64,000 bases of DNA from an uncultured Bacilli bacterium (GCA_934085675.1 CAKOHH010000004.1:1-64000); one strand, 5' to 3'. Counted from the stretch's first letter, positions 8,321-17,410 are shown. The notes: a model not told the origin generated them from the sequence alone. Made by a program: numbers and translations.

Positions 8321-9220
8321 ATGAAAAATAAATTATTACCTCTCACTTTTATAGGTCTTCTTGTTTTAGCTTTTATACCTTTTTTACAATACGCGATAAA
8401 TGATTATAGAAGTATTAAATTGGAAAATGAATTAAAAGATAATTGTTATAACAATCAAAATGGCTTTGAACTTACAAGTGAATATTGTAATTATATTACT
8501 AATTATGAGCATCCAAAGATAGATACTTTAACTATTTTTAATCAAAGTATCAGTTCAATTATTTTTGATGTTTTTATATATGTTGCTCCTTTGTTTATTA
8601 TGTTATGTAGCATTTGGACTATCATAAAAGAATATCAAAGTGGATTTTTCAAAAAGTATCTAATTAGGCTAAACTATCCAACCTACTTAAAAAAAACACT
8701 ACTTACTGCTTATAAAAGTGCTTTTATCTTACCTATTATTATGATTTTTCTCTTTGGAATATCTTATCTTTTAGCGGGGCATTTTGATTATACAGTGGCC
8801 ATTAAACTAGGTTATTCTACATTTAAGATAGATAATTTAAGTCATCCTTTTATCTTTATGTTTAGTTTTATTTTAAATAAATTTTTCTTTAGTCTTTTTT
8901 ATATTAATTTAGCCTTATTATTTATGTATAAAAATAGAAATATTCTTGTAGCCATTTTAGAATCCTATTTATTTTTTATTGCCATAGAAATTATTAATGA
9001 AGTTTTAATAAGTAGTTTGATTTTCTATAAAATATTGCACATCAACATTGGCTACAATTTATATATTTTAGACTGTTACAGTGATGCAGGAATAAATACA
9101 TTAGTTTATTTAGGTATTAGTTTTCTATATGCTTTTATTTCTTTTGTTGTACTTTATTTTGTTTACAAAAACAAAGAAAAAACAATTATACAAAGTGAAC
9201 TTTTGAAAGGATCTGATTAA
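8321..9220 (+). CDS. ABC-2 type permease subunit
   Basis: The protein of about 299 aa has six or so hydrophobic segments: one at the N-terminus, a soluble loop of about 60 residues with paired cysteines, then five more. This layout fits permeases of ABC-2 exporters, although no specific family motif is recognised. The ATG at 8321 is chosen because AGG lies nine bases upstream; the ATG at 8282 has no ribosome-binding site. The stop directly abuts the ATP-binding subunit gene. Confidence 0.7.
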   Translation: MKNKLLPLTFIGLLVLAFIPFLQYAINDYRSIKLENELKDNCYNNQNGFELTSEYCNYITNYEHPKIDTLTIFNQSISSIIFDVFIYVAPLFIMLCSIWTIIKEYQSGFFKKYLIRLNYPTYLKKTLLTAYKSAFILPIIMIFLFGISYLLAGHFDYTVAIKLGYSTFKIDNLSHPFIFMFSFILNKFFFSLFYINLALLFMYKNRNILVAILESYLFFIAIEIINEVLISSLIFYKILHINIGYNLYILDCYSDAGINTLVYLGISFLYAFISFVVLYFVYKNKEKTIIQSELLKGSD

Positions 9221-9862
9221 ATGAAAATTGAAATTACTAATTTAAGTAAAAATTTTAAAGATGTTAATATATTAAATGATGTTAATGTCACCTTTTTACC
9301 AAATCATATTTATGGTTTAAGTGGCAAAAATGGCTCTGGAAAAACTGTTTTTCTAAAACTGTTATGTGGCTTTTATTATCCTACAACAGGAGAAATTAAA
9401 TACAATGGAAATGTTTTAGATAGTCGCTTTTCTTATCCTCCAAATACAAGAGCTCTTATTGAAAATCCAGATTTTATTCCTGACTTGACAGGCTTTGAAA
9501 ATTTAAAACTTTTAGCGGATATTGAAAAAAAGATTACAGATGAAGATATTTTAAAAGCAATGGATATTGTCAATATTAAAACTGAAAAAGACAAAAAATT
9601 TGGAAAATATTCCTTAGGAATGAAGCAAAAACTTGGTTTAGCCGAAGTCATCATGGAAAATCCTGATATTATGATTTTTGATGAGCCTTTAAATGGTATT
9701 GACGATGAAACGGCAAAAAAATTTCGTGACTTTTTACGCGAAGAAAAAGAGAAAAGTAAAATAATTATTATTGCCTCCCACATCAAAGAAGATTTAAACT
9801 ACCTTTGTGACACCGTATACCGGTTTAATGATGGAAAGTTGTTAATAGAAAATGAAAAATAA
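9221..9862 (+). CDS. ABC transporter ATP-binding protein
   Basis: The 213-aa ATPase has Walker A GKNGSGKT (about 37-44), signature YSLGMKQKLGLAE, Walker B IMIFDEP followed by LNGID, and the switch histidine in IASHIKED. It powers export with the surrounding membrane proteins. The length is that of short ABC-2 ATPases linked to bacteriocin immunity or antibiotic export. It starts one base after the first permease and overlaps the next permease by 11 bp, so all four genes form one operon. Confidence 0.93.
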   Translation: MKIEITNLSKNFKDVNILNDVNVTFLPNHIYGLSGKNGSGKTVFLKLLCGFYYPTTGEIKYNGNVLDSRFSYPPNTRALIENPDFIPDLTGFENLKLLADIEKKITDEDILKAMDIVNIKTEKDKKFGKYSLGMKQKLGLAEVIMENPDIMIFDEPLNGIDDETAKKFRDFLREEKEKSKIIIIASHIKEDLNYLCDTVYRFNDGKLLIENEK

Positions 9863-10550
9863 CCCTTTATTAAATAGCCAAAAATCTCAAACAAAATTTA
9901 TTTTTCTTTTATTGATAATAATATCTTTCTTTGGTGTTACCGACCTTGCTATCGAAACAGGTTTCATAAAAGGCTTAGAAAAAATTTATACCCATTTTTG
10001 GATTATTATCTGTTTACTTATTTGTCTTTTCATTCAAACGATTCATTTTACAAGTCTTTATAAAAAAAATTATCCTTTCTTAATACGGCAAAAAAATCAA
10101 AAAGAAAATTTAAAAATATTATTAAAGCAACTTCTTATACAAAATTCAATTCTTATTTTAATTTCTTTCTTTTTAACTTCAACAGGTCTAGCTTTAAAAT
10201 ATTTTGGCTTTATCTCTTTCGATGGTTTTCCTCATGCCCTTTTTGTTTTAATAAGATTTAGCATTTATTTAAATCTTCTAAATTTCTTTGTTGCGATAAT
10301 CTACTGGATATCAAATATAAAATGGACTATTTTAACAGAGATTACTATTTTTATCTTTATTTTTATATGTCCTATAAAAGTAACACCATTTAACTCTTTT
10401 TATTTTAACTTTGCTAATTATTTATTAGCTAATCCTTTTACAAATGAAATACTTGAAATAACTTGTAGCATTATTAATGTTTTTCTAATGACACTAGTTG
10501 ACTATATATTATTTAGATTAGCCTTCTTAAAAAGAAATGATGTGGGGTGA
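9852..10550 (+). CDS. membrane subunit of the ABC exporter
   Basis: The 232-aa protein is almost entirely hydrophobic with about six membrane helices and few charged residues. No conserved motif is recognised. Its overlap with the ATPase gene and with the next membrane gene shows it belongs to the exporter. It may be a second permease half or an immunity-type component. Confidence 0.6.
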   Translation: MKNNPLLNSQKSQTKFIFLLLIIISFFGVTDLAIETGFIKGLEKIYTHFWIIICLLICLFIQTIHFTSLYKKNYPFLIRQKNQKENLKILLKQLLIQNSILILISFFLTSTGLALKYFGFISFDGFPHALFVLIRFSIYLNLLNFFVAIIYWISNIKWTILTEITIFIFIFICPIKVTPFNSFYFNFANYLLANPFTNEILEITCSIINVFLMTLVDYILFRLAFLKRNDVG

Positions 10551-10554
10551 AATT

Positions 10555-11169
10555 ATGAATTATTTCATAAATATTATGTTAAGTGATTTGAAAAGAAAAA
10601 AGAACTTTTTATTATTCTTCTTAATTGCCTTTATTATTTTAGAAATAGGCATTTATTATTTTTCTGCCCTTAAAACAGATTATAATTTTTTCTTTGGGGC
10701 CTATGATTATAAAGAAAATGCTTTACTATGCTATATTCTAAAAATATTCAAAGTTATTGGGCCATTTTATCTCTACTACTATTTAACAATAAATGATTTC
10801 AAAATCCACTATTCACATATCTTTGTTCGCATAACAAGAAAAACTTGGTTAAAGAAAAAAATAATGAGTTATATTATCATTATGTTAATTTTAAAAACTT
10901 TTAACTTTTTATTTTGTCTTCTGCTATATCACAAGATACCACCTTTATTTCTTTTGTTCGAAGATTTACTTTTAGATATAAATATTATCTTTTGCAGTTT
11001 CCTTTATATTTTTAGCCAAAATACATTTTTTAAAGTTTTACCATTAGCATTACTTTTTGTATTTTACTTTTATATAGGTTTAGATAAAATAGGATTATAT
11101 ATTTTTTTTAGTCTCTTCTTATTTAGTATCATTTGGTTAATACCCTCTAATATGAAATTAGAAAGATGA
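10555..11169 (+). CDS. membrane subunit of the ABC exporter (last gene)
   Basis: The protein of about 204 aa has five or six hydrophobic segments and a basic patch KIHYSHIFVRITRKTWLKKK between two of them. The start at 10555 follows GGGGTG at a proper distance and lies four bases after the previous stop; the ATG at 10537 would overlap the upstream gene and lacks a site. A bidirectional terminator follows directly. Unknown in itself, it is assigned by operon position. Confidence 0.58.
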   Translation: MNYFINIMLSDLKRKKNFLLFFLIAFIILEIGIYYFSALKTDYNFFFGAYDYKENALLCYILKIFKVIGPFYLYYYLTINDFKIHYSHIFVRITRKTWLKKKIMSYIIIMLILKTFNFLFCLLLYHKIPPLFLLFEDLLLDINIIFCSFLYIFSQNTFFKVLPLALLFVFYFYIGLDKIGLYIFFSLFLFSIIWLIPSNMKLER

Positions 11170-11195
11170 AAAAAGTCCCTAAAAGGACTTTTTTT
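11169..11195. terminator. bidirectional terminator between exporter operon and tRNA-Glu
   Basis: AAGTCC (11173-11178) pairs with GGACTT (11185-11190) with A and T tracts on both sides. It can end the plus-strand exporter operon and the minus-strand tRNA-Glu transcript. Confidence 0.75.
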
Positions 11196-11203
11196 AACAT
11201 ATT

Positions 11204-11280
11204 TGGTGATCCGTACGAGATTCGAACCCGTGAATGTAACCTTGAGAGGGTTATGTGTTAAGCCCCTTCACCAACGGACC
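11204..11280 (-). tRNA. tRNA-Glu (anticodon CTC)
   Basis: The 77-nt cloverleaf has acceptor GGTCCGT/ACGGATC, anticodon stem TAACC/GGTTA with loop CTCTCAA, T arm ACGGG-TTCGAAT-CTCGT, discriminator A and an encoded CCA. The anticodon reads GAG. A terminator lies just downstream. Confidence 0.95.
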
Positions 11281-11481
11281 ATTTCTTCTTAACAATTAAT
11301 AGTTTATCATTAATAAAGTTCTTTTACAAGTATGTTTTTTTTGCTAAATTTTCTATATAATTACAGTTCAGTCAAGGAACTAGAAAATAAGTGAGTTTTC
11401 GCTCACTTTATAGGTTCTATAATATTTTTACCTTCAAAAGCATTGATTAAAGCATTAAGAATATCTTTTTATTATATATTT

Positions 11482-12216
11482 TTATGAATTTATCCTTTTC
11501 AAACTATCAAATATGTACTTGCCATTTTGCTTGTGAAAAGTATAAATATATGTACTAGATTTATCTATGTAATTATTAATTTCTATATTGTAGTTATCAG
11601 AAGATGATGTTTCAATATAATCTAGTAAATCTTTTTGATCGTAATTGCTATAAATGTATATTCTACTAGAATAATCGTTCCAATCATTATATATATAAAT
11701 TGATTTCTCAGTAATTTGAATTATATCATTCATTTCAATTGCATCTACAATCTTACGTTGAAAAGACTCAAATTGATTTCCACCACAGCCAGCTATTAAT
11801 TTGTACTGTTCTGTATCTTTGTCATAATTATATCCGCAACCATAATCATTTAATGTATACACATCCTGATGAGTAAAAGTCATATTGTAACCTAGAACAG
11901 AATAGATACTTTTCTCAATGTTTGCTTTTGGTATTATTAATTTATCCGCATTTGGATGTTCCTTTAGATAACTGGTAATACCAATATTTAAAATGTATTT
12001 ATCAGTTAATCCAGAATTTTCATATAACTCTTTTAAAACATTTGCATCATTACTTGGATTTATTAAATTATATAAATCTTGAACAATCGAAGAATTTATA
12101 TCTAAATGATTAGAGATTGTATGTTCTTTGATAGAATTATCTTGTATAAAAATATATATAATAATTCCTGAAAATATAATAAATAAACTTATAAATATTC
12201 CTACTTTTTTCTTCAT
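11482..12216 (-). CDS. signal-anchored protein of unknown function
   Basis: The 244-aa protein has an N-terminal KKK and one membrane helix (about 5-24) and is otherwise extracellular. It has a cysteine-containing GCGYN ... AGCGGN region at about 125-145 and a C-terminal NGKYIFDSLKRI tail. I do not recognise the family. It lies 22 bases downstream of the C39 peptidase gene on the same strand, so the two are co-transcribed. A shortened relic of it lies at 7955-8085, which shows that the unit has moved or recombined locally. Confidence 0.6.
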   Translation of the reverse strand: MKKKVGIFISLFIIFSGIIIYIFIQDNSIKEHTISNHLDINSSIVQDLYNLINPSNDANVLKELYENSGLTDKYILNIGITSYLKEHPNADKLIIPKANIEKSIYSVLGYNMTFTHQDVYTLNDYGCGYNYDKDTEQYKLIAGCGGNQFESFQRKIVDAIEMNDIIQITEKSIYIYNDWNDYSSRIYIYSNYDQKDLLDYIETSSSDNYNIEINNYIDKSSTYIYTFHKQNGKYIFDSLKRINS

Positions 12217-12238
12217 AGATTTCTCCTCTCAAAATTTA

Positions 12239-13594
12239 TTATGAATAGTATATGGCTCTTTTTCCAAACTGATTATACATTTTTTCAAATTGTACCCTAG
12301 CATAAGTCTCTATTTTACCAGTGTAAGAATCAGAAACATAAATCACATTACTATTATATCCAACTATAACAACACTATGCAAATCACAAATCCATTGAAT
12401 TCTTTCTCCAGTTTCTTTATAAATCCATGAAGTACAAACTTTTGTATTTCTTAAATTAATAGACACCCATACTTGGACAGGAATACTTTTTTTTACTAAT
12501 TCTAAAACATTATTTAAGGAATTACCTGTATAATCGATTATTCCGGCTTTATAATGGTTTGCCACATTGATAATTGGTTTTTGATATACTCCATATCCAT
12601 GAATATCTCTTGGATCTCCAACGAATTCAATTTCTGGATTTCCCCCAAAAAGAGTACCATTTACTAGATAAGGCTTATCACCTTTCTTTAATCTATCAAC
12701 AATATCATCAGGAGTAACATTTATATTATAAAAGCGTAATAAATTATATAATGCTATACTTTCACATCCGTTTGGGTATTTTGGATACTGTGAATACGTT
12801 GGAAAATTATTAATTAAATAAGTTATATCTTTTTCTTTTACGGTGATTTCTCTAACTTGCGATGTTTTATTTCCTAGAGAATCTTGGGAATAATAATAAA
12901 TTTTATACTTTCCTGCTTTAGAATAATTAACTTGGGAATCATCTATATCAAATGGCATTTCACCAAATCTTTCATCATAAGATGACACCCCCTCTTTTAA
13001 ATTTATACTATTACCAATTTCAAAAATTATAGGTGTAAGTCCTGAAATTTTAGGGCCCTCCTTGTCTTCTTTAATAGTAAGTTTAGCATTTTTACTTGAC
13101 TCATTACCAAATTCATCAACAATCACAATATTTATATCATGTTCGCCAACTGTTTTATCGCAAGATATATCTTTTATAGTATAGTTAGAATACTCATTAA
13201 TTTTGGTAATAAAATCACTAGCTTTTGGAATTTCTTCATCTATATATATACTAAGATTTTGAACCTCAAATTCTGGTGCTTTTAAATCTTTAATGATTAA
13301 CTTACTGACAAATTTTTCATTATCAATAATGATATTTATATTATACTCGCCAAGTGTTTTGAAAAAAGATAAATCTACATCATTACAAGCAGATGGATTA
13401 TAATCATATAAAAAGTCATTGACTGTTAATTCGCTTCCAACGTCTATAATAAGTTCTTTTTTTATGTTTTTAGATAGGTTATACCTTTTTATTATTTTTA
13501 GACTTACTGGAATCATTATTATAGTTAAAAACACCAATACTAATAGTATGATTTTTTTCTGTTTTTTTCTTTTCCGTATCAAAGAAATCACCAT
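12239..13594 (-). CDS. membrane-anchored C39-family peptidase with Ig-like repeats
   Basis: The 451-aa protein has a short basic N-terminus and membrane anchor (about 15-35), then two or three DUF5011/HYR-like immunoglobulin-type repeats (about 45-245; motifs KAPEF, EFGNESS, GPKISG), then a C39_2-type papain-fold domain (about 255-450). Likely catalytic residues are the cysteine in NGCESIALYN, histidine in DLHSVVIVGYN, and aspartate in VSDSYTG. It is predicted to be a surface cysteine peptidase; its substrate is unknown. It precedes the anchored protein at 11482-12216. Confidence 0.8.
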   Translation of the reverse strand: MVISLIRKRKKQKKIILLVLVFLTIIMIPVSLKIIKRYNLSKNIKKELIIDVGSELTVNDFLYDYNPSACNDVDLSFFKTLGEYNINIIIDNEKFVSKLIIKDLKAPEFEVQNLSIYIDEEIPKASDFITKINEYSNYTIKDISCDKTVGEHDINIVIVDEFGNESSKNAKLTIKEDKEGPKISGLTPIIFEIGNSINLKEGVSSYDERFGEMPFDIDDSQVNYSKAGKYKIYYYSQDSLGNKTSQVREITVKEKDITYLINNFPTYSQYPKYPNGCESIALYNLLRFYNINVTPDDIVDRLKKGDKPYLVNGTLFGGNPEIEFVGDPRDIHGYGVYQKPIINVANHYKAGIIDYTGNSLNNVLELVKKSIPVQVWVSINLRNTKVCTSWIYKETGERIQWICDLHSVVIVGYNSNVIYVSDSYTGKIETYARVQFEKMYNQFGKRAIYYS

Positions 13595-13693
13595 ATCTTT
13601 CTTTTATATTATATAGTATAAAGTATTGATTTAAAAGACACAATGTAGTTTATAATATATAAAATAAAATTTGTACTCAAAAGGTTTATACAT

Positions 13694-13730
13694 TTAAGCA
13701 CCTTCACCAATGAGGCATTTTTTCTTAACA
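13694..13730 (-). pseudogene. fragment of tRNA-Glu 5' part
   Basis: About 37 bases match the acceptor and D-arm part of tRNA-Glu (11259-11295) at roughly 80% identity. The following flank up to the TATATAAT box also matches the sequence beside tRNA-Glu. It is a decayed duplicate with no anticodon arm. Confidence 0.6.
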
Positions 13731-13754
13731 AACAATTACAAGTATGTTTTGTAT

Positions 13755-13783
13755 TTGAATATTCATAAAATTTTCTATATAAT
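13755..13783 (+). promoter_or_regulatory. promoter of alpha/beta hydrolase gene
   Basis: TTGAAT (13755-13760), a 17-base spacer and TATAAT (13778-13783) lie just before AGGAGG and the ATG at 13803. The -10 region TCTATATAATTAC recurs near 11360 beside tRNA-Glu. Confidence 0.6.
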
Positions 13784-13802
13784 TACCCTAGGAGGATAAA
13801 CT

Positions 13803-14708
13803 ATGCAAAAAGAAACTATTAAAACAAATTCTAAACAAGATAATTTACCTATCGAAATAACTTTGTATATTCCTGAAAAGGATATTAAAGGAATTGTGCA
13901 AATTTCCCATGGTATGGCTGAACATAAAGAAAGATATGAAAACTTTCTAACCTTTCTGTGTCAAAATGGTTTTGTTGTGGCAATAAGTGATCACCGTGGT
14001 CATGGAAAAAGTATTTTAAAAAAGGAAGACTTAGGCTATTTTTATGATGAAACAAGTGATTTTATTGTCGAAGATTTACATGACATCACTTTACTTTTAA
14101 AAGAAAAATATCCGGATAAATCACTTATTTTATTTGGTCATAGCATGGGGTCTTTAGTCGTTCGTAAATACATTCAAAAATATGATAAGGATATTGATAA
14201 ATTAGTCGTATGTGGTTCTCCTAGTAAAAACAATTTAGTAGACATCGCTATTTTCTTAACCAAAATAATTAAGCTTTTTAAAGGAGATAATTATCGAAGT
14301 AAACTTATTCAAAATTTAGCTTTTGGAAGTTATAGTAAAAAAAGTGATTTTAGTGATAATGCTTGGCTTTCTTTTAATAAAGACAACGTTTTAGCCTATG
14401 ATAAAGATGAATACTGTGGTTTTATCTTTACAACAAATGGTTTTCTAAATTTATTTAGATTAATGAAAAGTGTTTATCAAAAAAGAAACTATACAGTTCA
14501 TAATAAGGATTTACCTATTTATTTTATTGCTGGCGAAAATGACCCTGTTATTATAAATAAAAAAGCATGGTTAAAAAGTCAAGAATTTCTAAAGTCATGT
14601 GGTTACCAAAATATTGCTTCTACTCTTTACCCTCACATGAAACATGAAATATTAAATGAAACTGATAAAGATAAAGTTTATCAAGATATATTAAATTTTT
14701 GTAAATAA
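13803..14708 (+). CDS. alpha/beta hydrolase (monoacylglycerol lipase-like)
   Basis: The 301-aa cytosolic protein belongs to the serine aminopeptidase S33/Hydrolase_4 group. It shows HGMAEHKERY (oxyanion region, about 38-47), DHRGHGKS (about 66-73), nucleophile elbow GHSMGS (serine about 116), aspartate in AGENDPV (about 243-249) and histidine in HMKHEILNE (about 280). Such enzymes hydrolyse monoacylglycerols or lysophospholipids. It is a single gene with its own promoter and a terminator shared with the convergent gene. Confidence 0.88.
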   Translation: MQKETIKTNSKQDNLPIEITLYIPEKDIKGIVQISHGMAEHKERYENFLTFLCQNGFVVAISDHRGHGKSILKKEDLGYFYDETSDFIVEDLHDITLLLKEKYPDKSLILFGHSMGSLVVRKYIQKYDKDIDKLVVCGSPSKNNLVDIAIFLTKIIKLFKGDNYRSKLIQNLAFGSYSKKSDFSDNAWLSFNKDNVLAYDKDEYCGFIFTTNGFLNLFRLMKSVYQKRNYTVHNKDLPIYFIAGENDPVIINKKAWLKSQEFLKSCGYQNIASTLYPHMKHEILNETDKDKVYQDILNFCK

Positions 14709-14709
14709 A

Positions 14710-14738
14710 AAATGAAGTGCTCTACATTTCATTTTTTT
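14710..14738. terminator. terminator between convergent genes
   Basis: AAATGAAGTG (14710-14719) pairs with CATTTCATTT (14725-14734) around CTCTA, with T and A tracts on both sides. It serves the hydrolase gene and overlaps the last codons and stop of the minus-strand TtcA-like gene. Confidence 0.75.
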
Positions 14739-15564
14739 TATTATCATAATCATCCAAAAAGGAATGAACTTCACTACCCTCACGATAACCTAAAACACAA
14801 TCTAAATTAATATTACTCATACTTTTAAAAATATTGTAATCAATATCTTTATTTATTTTTCGTAAATTTTTAATAAGTTCTTTAATCTCTTTGCGCTTAC
14901 TCGTCCCATCATTAATTAAGGAACATCCTTCAGTAAAGCGACAAGCACAATTAATAAAAGTAAGTTCATTATAATTTTTCCAAGAAATAATATCTTCTTC
15001 ATGTATATGATACATTGGTCTAATAAGTTCAATCCCAGAAAAATTATCACTATGTAATTTCGGCATCATTGTTTTTACTTCACAACCGTAAAACATAGAA
15101 AGAAGTGTTGTTTCAATGACATCATCAAAATGATGGCCCAGACTTATTTTATTACAGCTTTTTTCTTTGGCGTAGTTATAAAGGTAGCCTCTTCGCATGC
15201 GTGCACATAAATAACAAGGACTTTTGCCAGGATACTTTTCGACAACATCAAAAATATCTGATTCAAAAATTTCAATTGGCACACCTAATATTTCGGCATT
15301 TTCTTTAATTTTATTTAAATTATAATCATTATAACCAGGATTCATAACAACAAAACAAACTTCAAAATTAATTTGCCCATGTCGTTTTAATTCTTGAAAT
15401 AATTTAGCCATCAAAAAAGAATCTTTACCACCACTGATACAAACCATAATTTTGTCATTTTCTTTTACTAATTCATAATCTTTAATGGCTTTAATAAATC
15501 TTGTCCAAATTGTCTTACGATATTTTTTTATAATACTTCTTTCAATTTCTTTTGTTTTATCCAT
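14722..15564 (-). CDS. TtcA-like tRNA thiolation PP-loop enzyme
   Basis: The 280-aa protein is a PP-loop ATP pyrophosphatase with CISGGKDSFL (about 43-52), a PCYLCARMRRG cysteine pair (about 116-119), GHHFDDVIETTLLSM, and a C-terminal FINCACRFTEGC cysteine cluster. These features fit the TtcA/TtuA group, which adenylates and thiolates tRNA bases using an iron-sulfur cluster. The gene starts one base after the cysteine desulfurase stop, which would supply the sulfur. The exact tRNA base is an inference. Confidence 0.82.
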   Translation of the reverse strand: MDKTKEIERSIIKKYRKTIWTRFIKAIKDYELVKENDKIMVCISGGKDSFLMAKLFQELKRHGQINFEVCFVVMNPGYNDYNLNKIKENAEILGVPIEIFESDIFDVVEKYPGKSPCYLCARMRRGYLYNYAKEKSCNKISLGHHFDDVIETTLLSMFYGCEVKTMMPKLHSDNFSGIELIRPMYHIHEEDIISWKNYNELTFINCACRFTEGCSLINDGTSKRKEIKELIKNLRKINKDIDYNIFKSMSNINLDCVLGYREGSEVHSFLDDYDNKKNEM

Positions 15565-16668
15565 CTAAATCACACTTTCTAAAACGGTAATTAGTTTATC
15601 TAGTTCCTCTTTTGTTGTCAAGTAAGATAGACTAACTCTTATGGAAGAAGAAGCTAGGCGTTTATTTTTCGTTAAAGCATAGACAAGTTTAGATGGTGTA
15701 TTTAAAGGGCAGCAACTTGTTTTAGCCGAAACAATAATTCCTTTTTCTTCTAATAAGGAAACTAGGTCATTCGCATTCATTTTTAACACACTAAAATTCA
15801 CAAAGTAAACTGATGAACGAGAGGTATTATTGATGACAATATCTTTTTTATTTTTTAAATAATCTAACAGATAAGTTTGTAATTCTAATACATAAGAATG
15901 GTGTTTATTTTGTTCTTCTAAGGCCAGTTTTAAAGCCGTATAAAAAGCAACAATATTAGGAAGTATAGGTGTACCACTGCGATAGTTTGTTGTACTTCTT
16001 CCCCCGTGAAGTAAAGGGACTAATTCTACATTTTCTTTTTTTATAAGAATAGAAGTGCCATCTAAGCCACTTAATTTATGAGCAGAAATGGTTGCTAAAT
16101 CAACATTTGTAAAATTAAAAGGTTCTTTACCTATTATCTGAGTCGCATCCGTATGAAAATAAGTATGAGGATATTTTTTTAACATTTTACCGATTTCATC
16201 AATAGGTTCTACAATACCAAGTTCACTATCCATCGCGGTAACACTTACAAAAATTGTATCCGGACGAAGTCTTTTTTCAATCTCAAAAGGCGTAATAATT
16301 CCCTCTTCATTTACAGGAACCACTTCTATCTCAAAACCTTTTTCACTCATGTAAGTTAAAGGACTTAAAATAGAAGAATGCTCTAAACTACTTACCAATA
16401 TATGTTTGCCAAAGTTTTTGTATCTTTCTAAAATACCTTTGACTGCTAAATTATTAGATTCGGTAGAACCAGATGTATAAATAATTTCATCAGGTAAAAC
16501 ACCTAATAAATCAGCTATTTTTTTAGTAGTATCTTGAATTTTCTCATTTGCTTTTGTTCCTAAAATATGGTTAGAATTGGGATTAGCAAAATCTTGGCAT
16601 GCCATAATAAAACTATCTAACACTTCTTTGCGGACCAATGATGCCGCGGCATAATCAAAATAAATCAT
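15565..16668 (-). CDS. cysteine desulfurase (NifS/IscS family)
   Basis: The 367-aa PLP enzyme removes sulfur from cysteine as an enzyme-bound persulfide. Visible are YFDYAAA at the N-terminus, the TSGSTESNN cofactor loop (about 65-73), HTDATQ (about 172-177), the PLP lysine in SAHKLSG (about 193), and the mobile catalytic cysteine in AKTSCCPLN (about 318). The tight junction with the PP-loop gene points to tRNA thiolation, although a wider role in Fe-S supply is possible. Confidence 0.93.
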   Translation of the reverse strand: MIYFDYAAASLVRKEVLDSFIMACQDFANPNSNHILGTKANEKIQDTTKKIADLLGVLPDEIIYTSGSTESNNLAVKGILERYKNFGKHILVSSLEHSSILSPLTYMSEKGFEIEVVPVNEEGIITPFEIEKRLRPDTIFVSVTAMDSELGIVEPIDEIGKMLKKYPHTYFHTDATQIIGKEPFNFTNVDLATISAHKLSGLDGTSILIKKENVELVPLLHGGRSTTNYRSGTPILPNIVAFYTALKLALEEQNKHHSYVLELQTYLLDYLKNKKDIVINNTSRSSVYFVNFSVLKMNANDLVSLLEEKGIIVSAKTSCCPLNTPSKLVYALTKNKRLASSSIRVSLSYLTTKEELDKLITVLESVI

Positions 16669-16693
16669 AAATTCACCTCAAACATTATTTATT

Positions 16694-16930
16694 TTATGGT
16701 TTGTTAGCTTTTTTAGCAAGATAATTTTGAGCATAAGAACATAAACCGATTATTTCCTTATTTGGATATAAATCTATAAAATAATCCATGATATCTTTAG
16801 CTAATCCTAAACCTCTTTTGTTTTCTTTAACCCAAACTTTATCAATATAAAGGGTGTGTTCTTTTTCATGGTAATCAAGACTTACCCACTCATTTTCATC
16901 TTTTATTTTATTTTTTTCTAATATATACAT
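16694..16930 (-). CDS. short GNAT-type acetyltransferase
   Basis: The 78-aa protein has a beta-strand EHTLYIDKVWV followed by the acetyl-CoA loop ENKRGLGLAKDIMDYF (the RGxGLA version of the GNAT P-loop) and IIGLCSYAQNYLAKK. It resembles the single-domain YjdJ-like acetyltransferases of about 90 aa. It lies 25 bp upstream of the desulfurase gene on the same strand. Confidence 0.75.
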   Translation of the reverse strand: MYILEKNKIKDENEWVSLDYHEKEHTLYIDKVWVKENKRGLGLAKDIMDYFIDLYPNKEIIGLCSYAQNYLAKKANKP

Positions 16931-16996
16931 AATACCACCTTCATTCGCCGTGCCAAAAGATTACTTTTCTCTTATCCTATAGTAGGGGGGATCTTT

Positions 16997-17398
16997 ATGC
17001 GAATTATATTTATTACTATTCTAACAGTTTTTATCCAAGTTAGTGAGTTTTTATATGGAAGTATTGATTACTTACTTCTTTCTTTATTTACTCTTTTTCT
17101 TCTTAATTATTTTCTTTCTTTATTTATTGAAATAAAAAATAAAACATTTAAAAAGAGAGATATTATTTTAAAAATGTTTAAAATATTTGGTTATCTCTCT
17201 TTAATCACTGTTGCTGTTTTTCTAGAACATATTTTCACCTTAGATAACGTTCGTAAATTAGTGCTAGAAACATTCTTCATAAATGAAGTGAGCTGTATTT
17301 TTAAACATGCCATGGCACTTGGCCTTAAAATACCTGATTTTTTAATTAATTATTTACAAAAACTTTTAGATTCTTTAACAAAACCGATTAAGCCTTAA
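16997..17398 (+). CDS. holin-like membrane protein
   Basis: The 133-aa protein has about three hydrophobic segments (5-25, 27-47, 62-82) and a C-terminal NEVSCIFKHAMALGLKIPDFL segment of the type seen in phage holin family 4 (toxin secretion/phage lysis holins). There is no endolysin or phage gene nearby, so it is a stand-alone chromosomal copy; a role in lysis or protein release is only inferred. It has a GGGGG ribosome-binding region. Confidence 0.65.
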   Translation: MRIIFITILTVFIQVSEFLYGSIDYLLLSLFTLFLLNYFLSLFIEIKNKTFKKRDIILKMFKIFGYLSLITVAVFLEHIFTLDNVRKLVLETFFINEVSCIFKHAMALGLKIPDFLINYLQKLLDSLTKPIKP

Positions 17399-17410
17399 AT
17401 TAAAGATATT

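Noticed and set aside
9433..9786. 117-codon minus-strand frame
   Set aside because: It lies opposite the clear ABC ATPase gene and has no start signal.
16997..17398. prophage lysis module
   Set aside because: Only a holin-like protein is present; no endolysin, portal, terminase or tail gene lies nearby.
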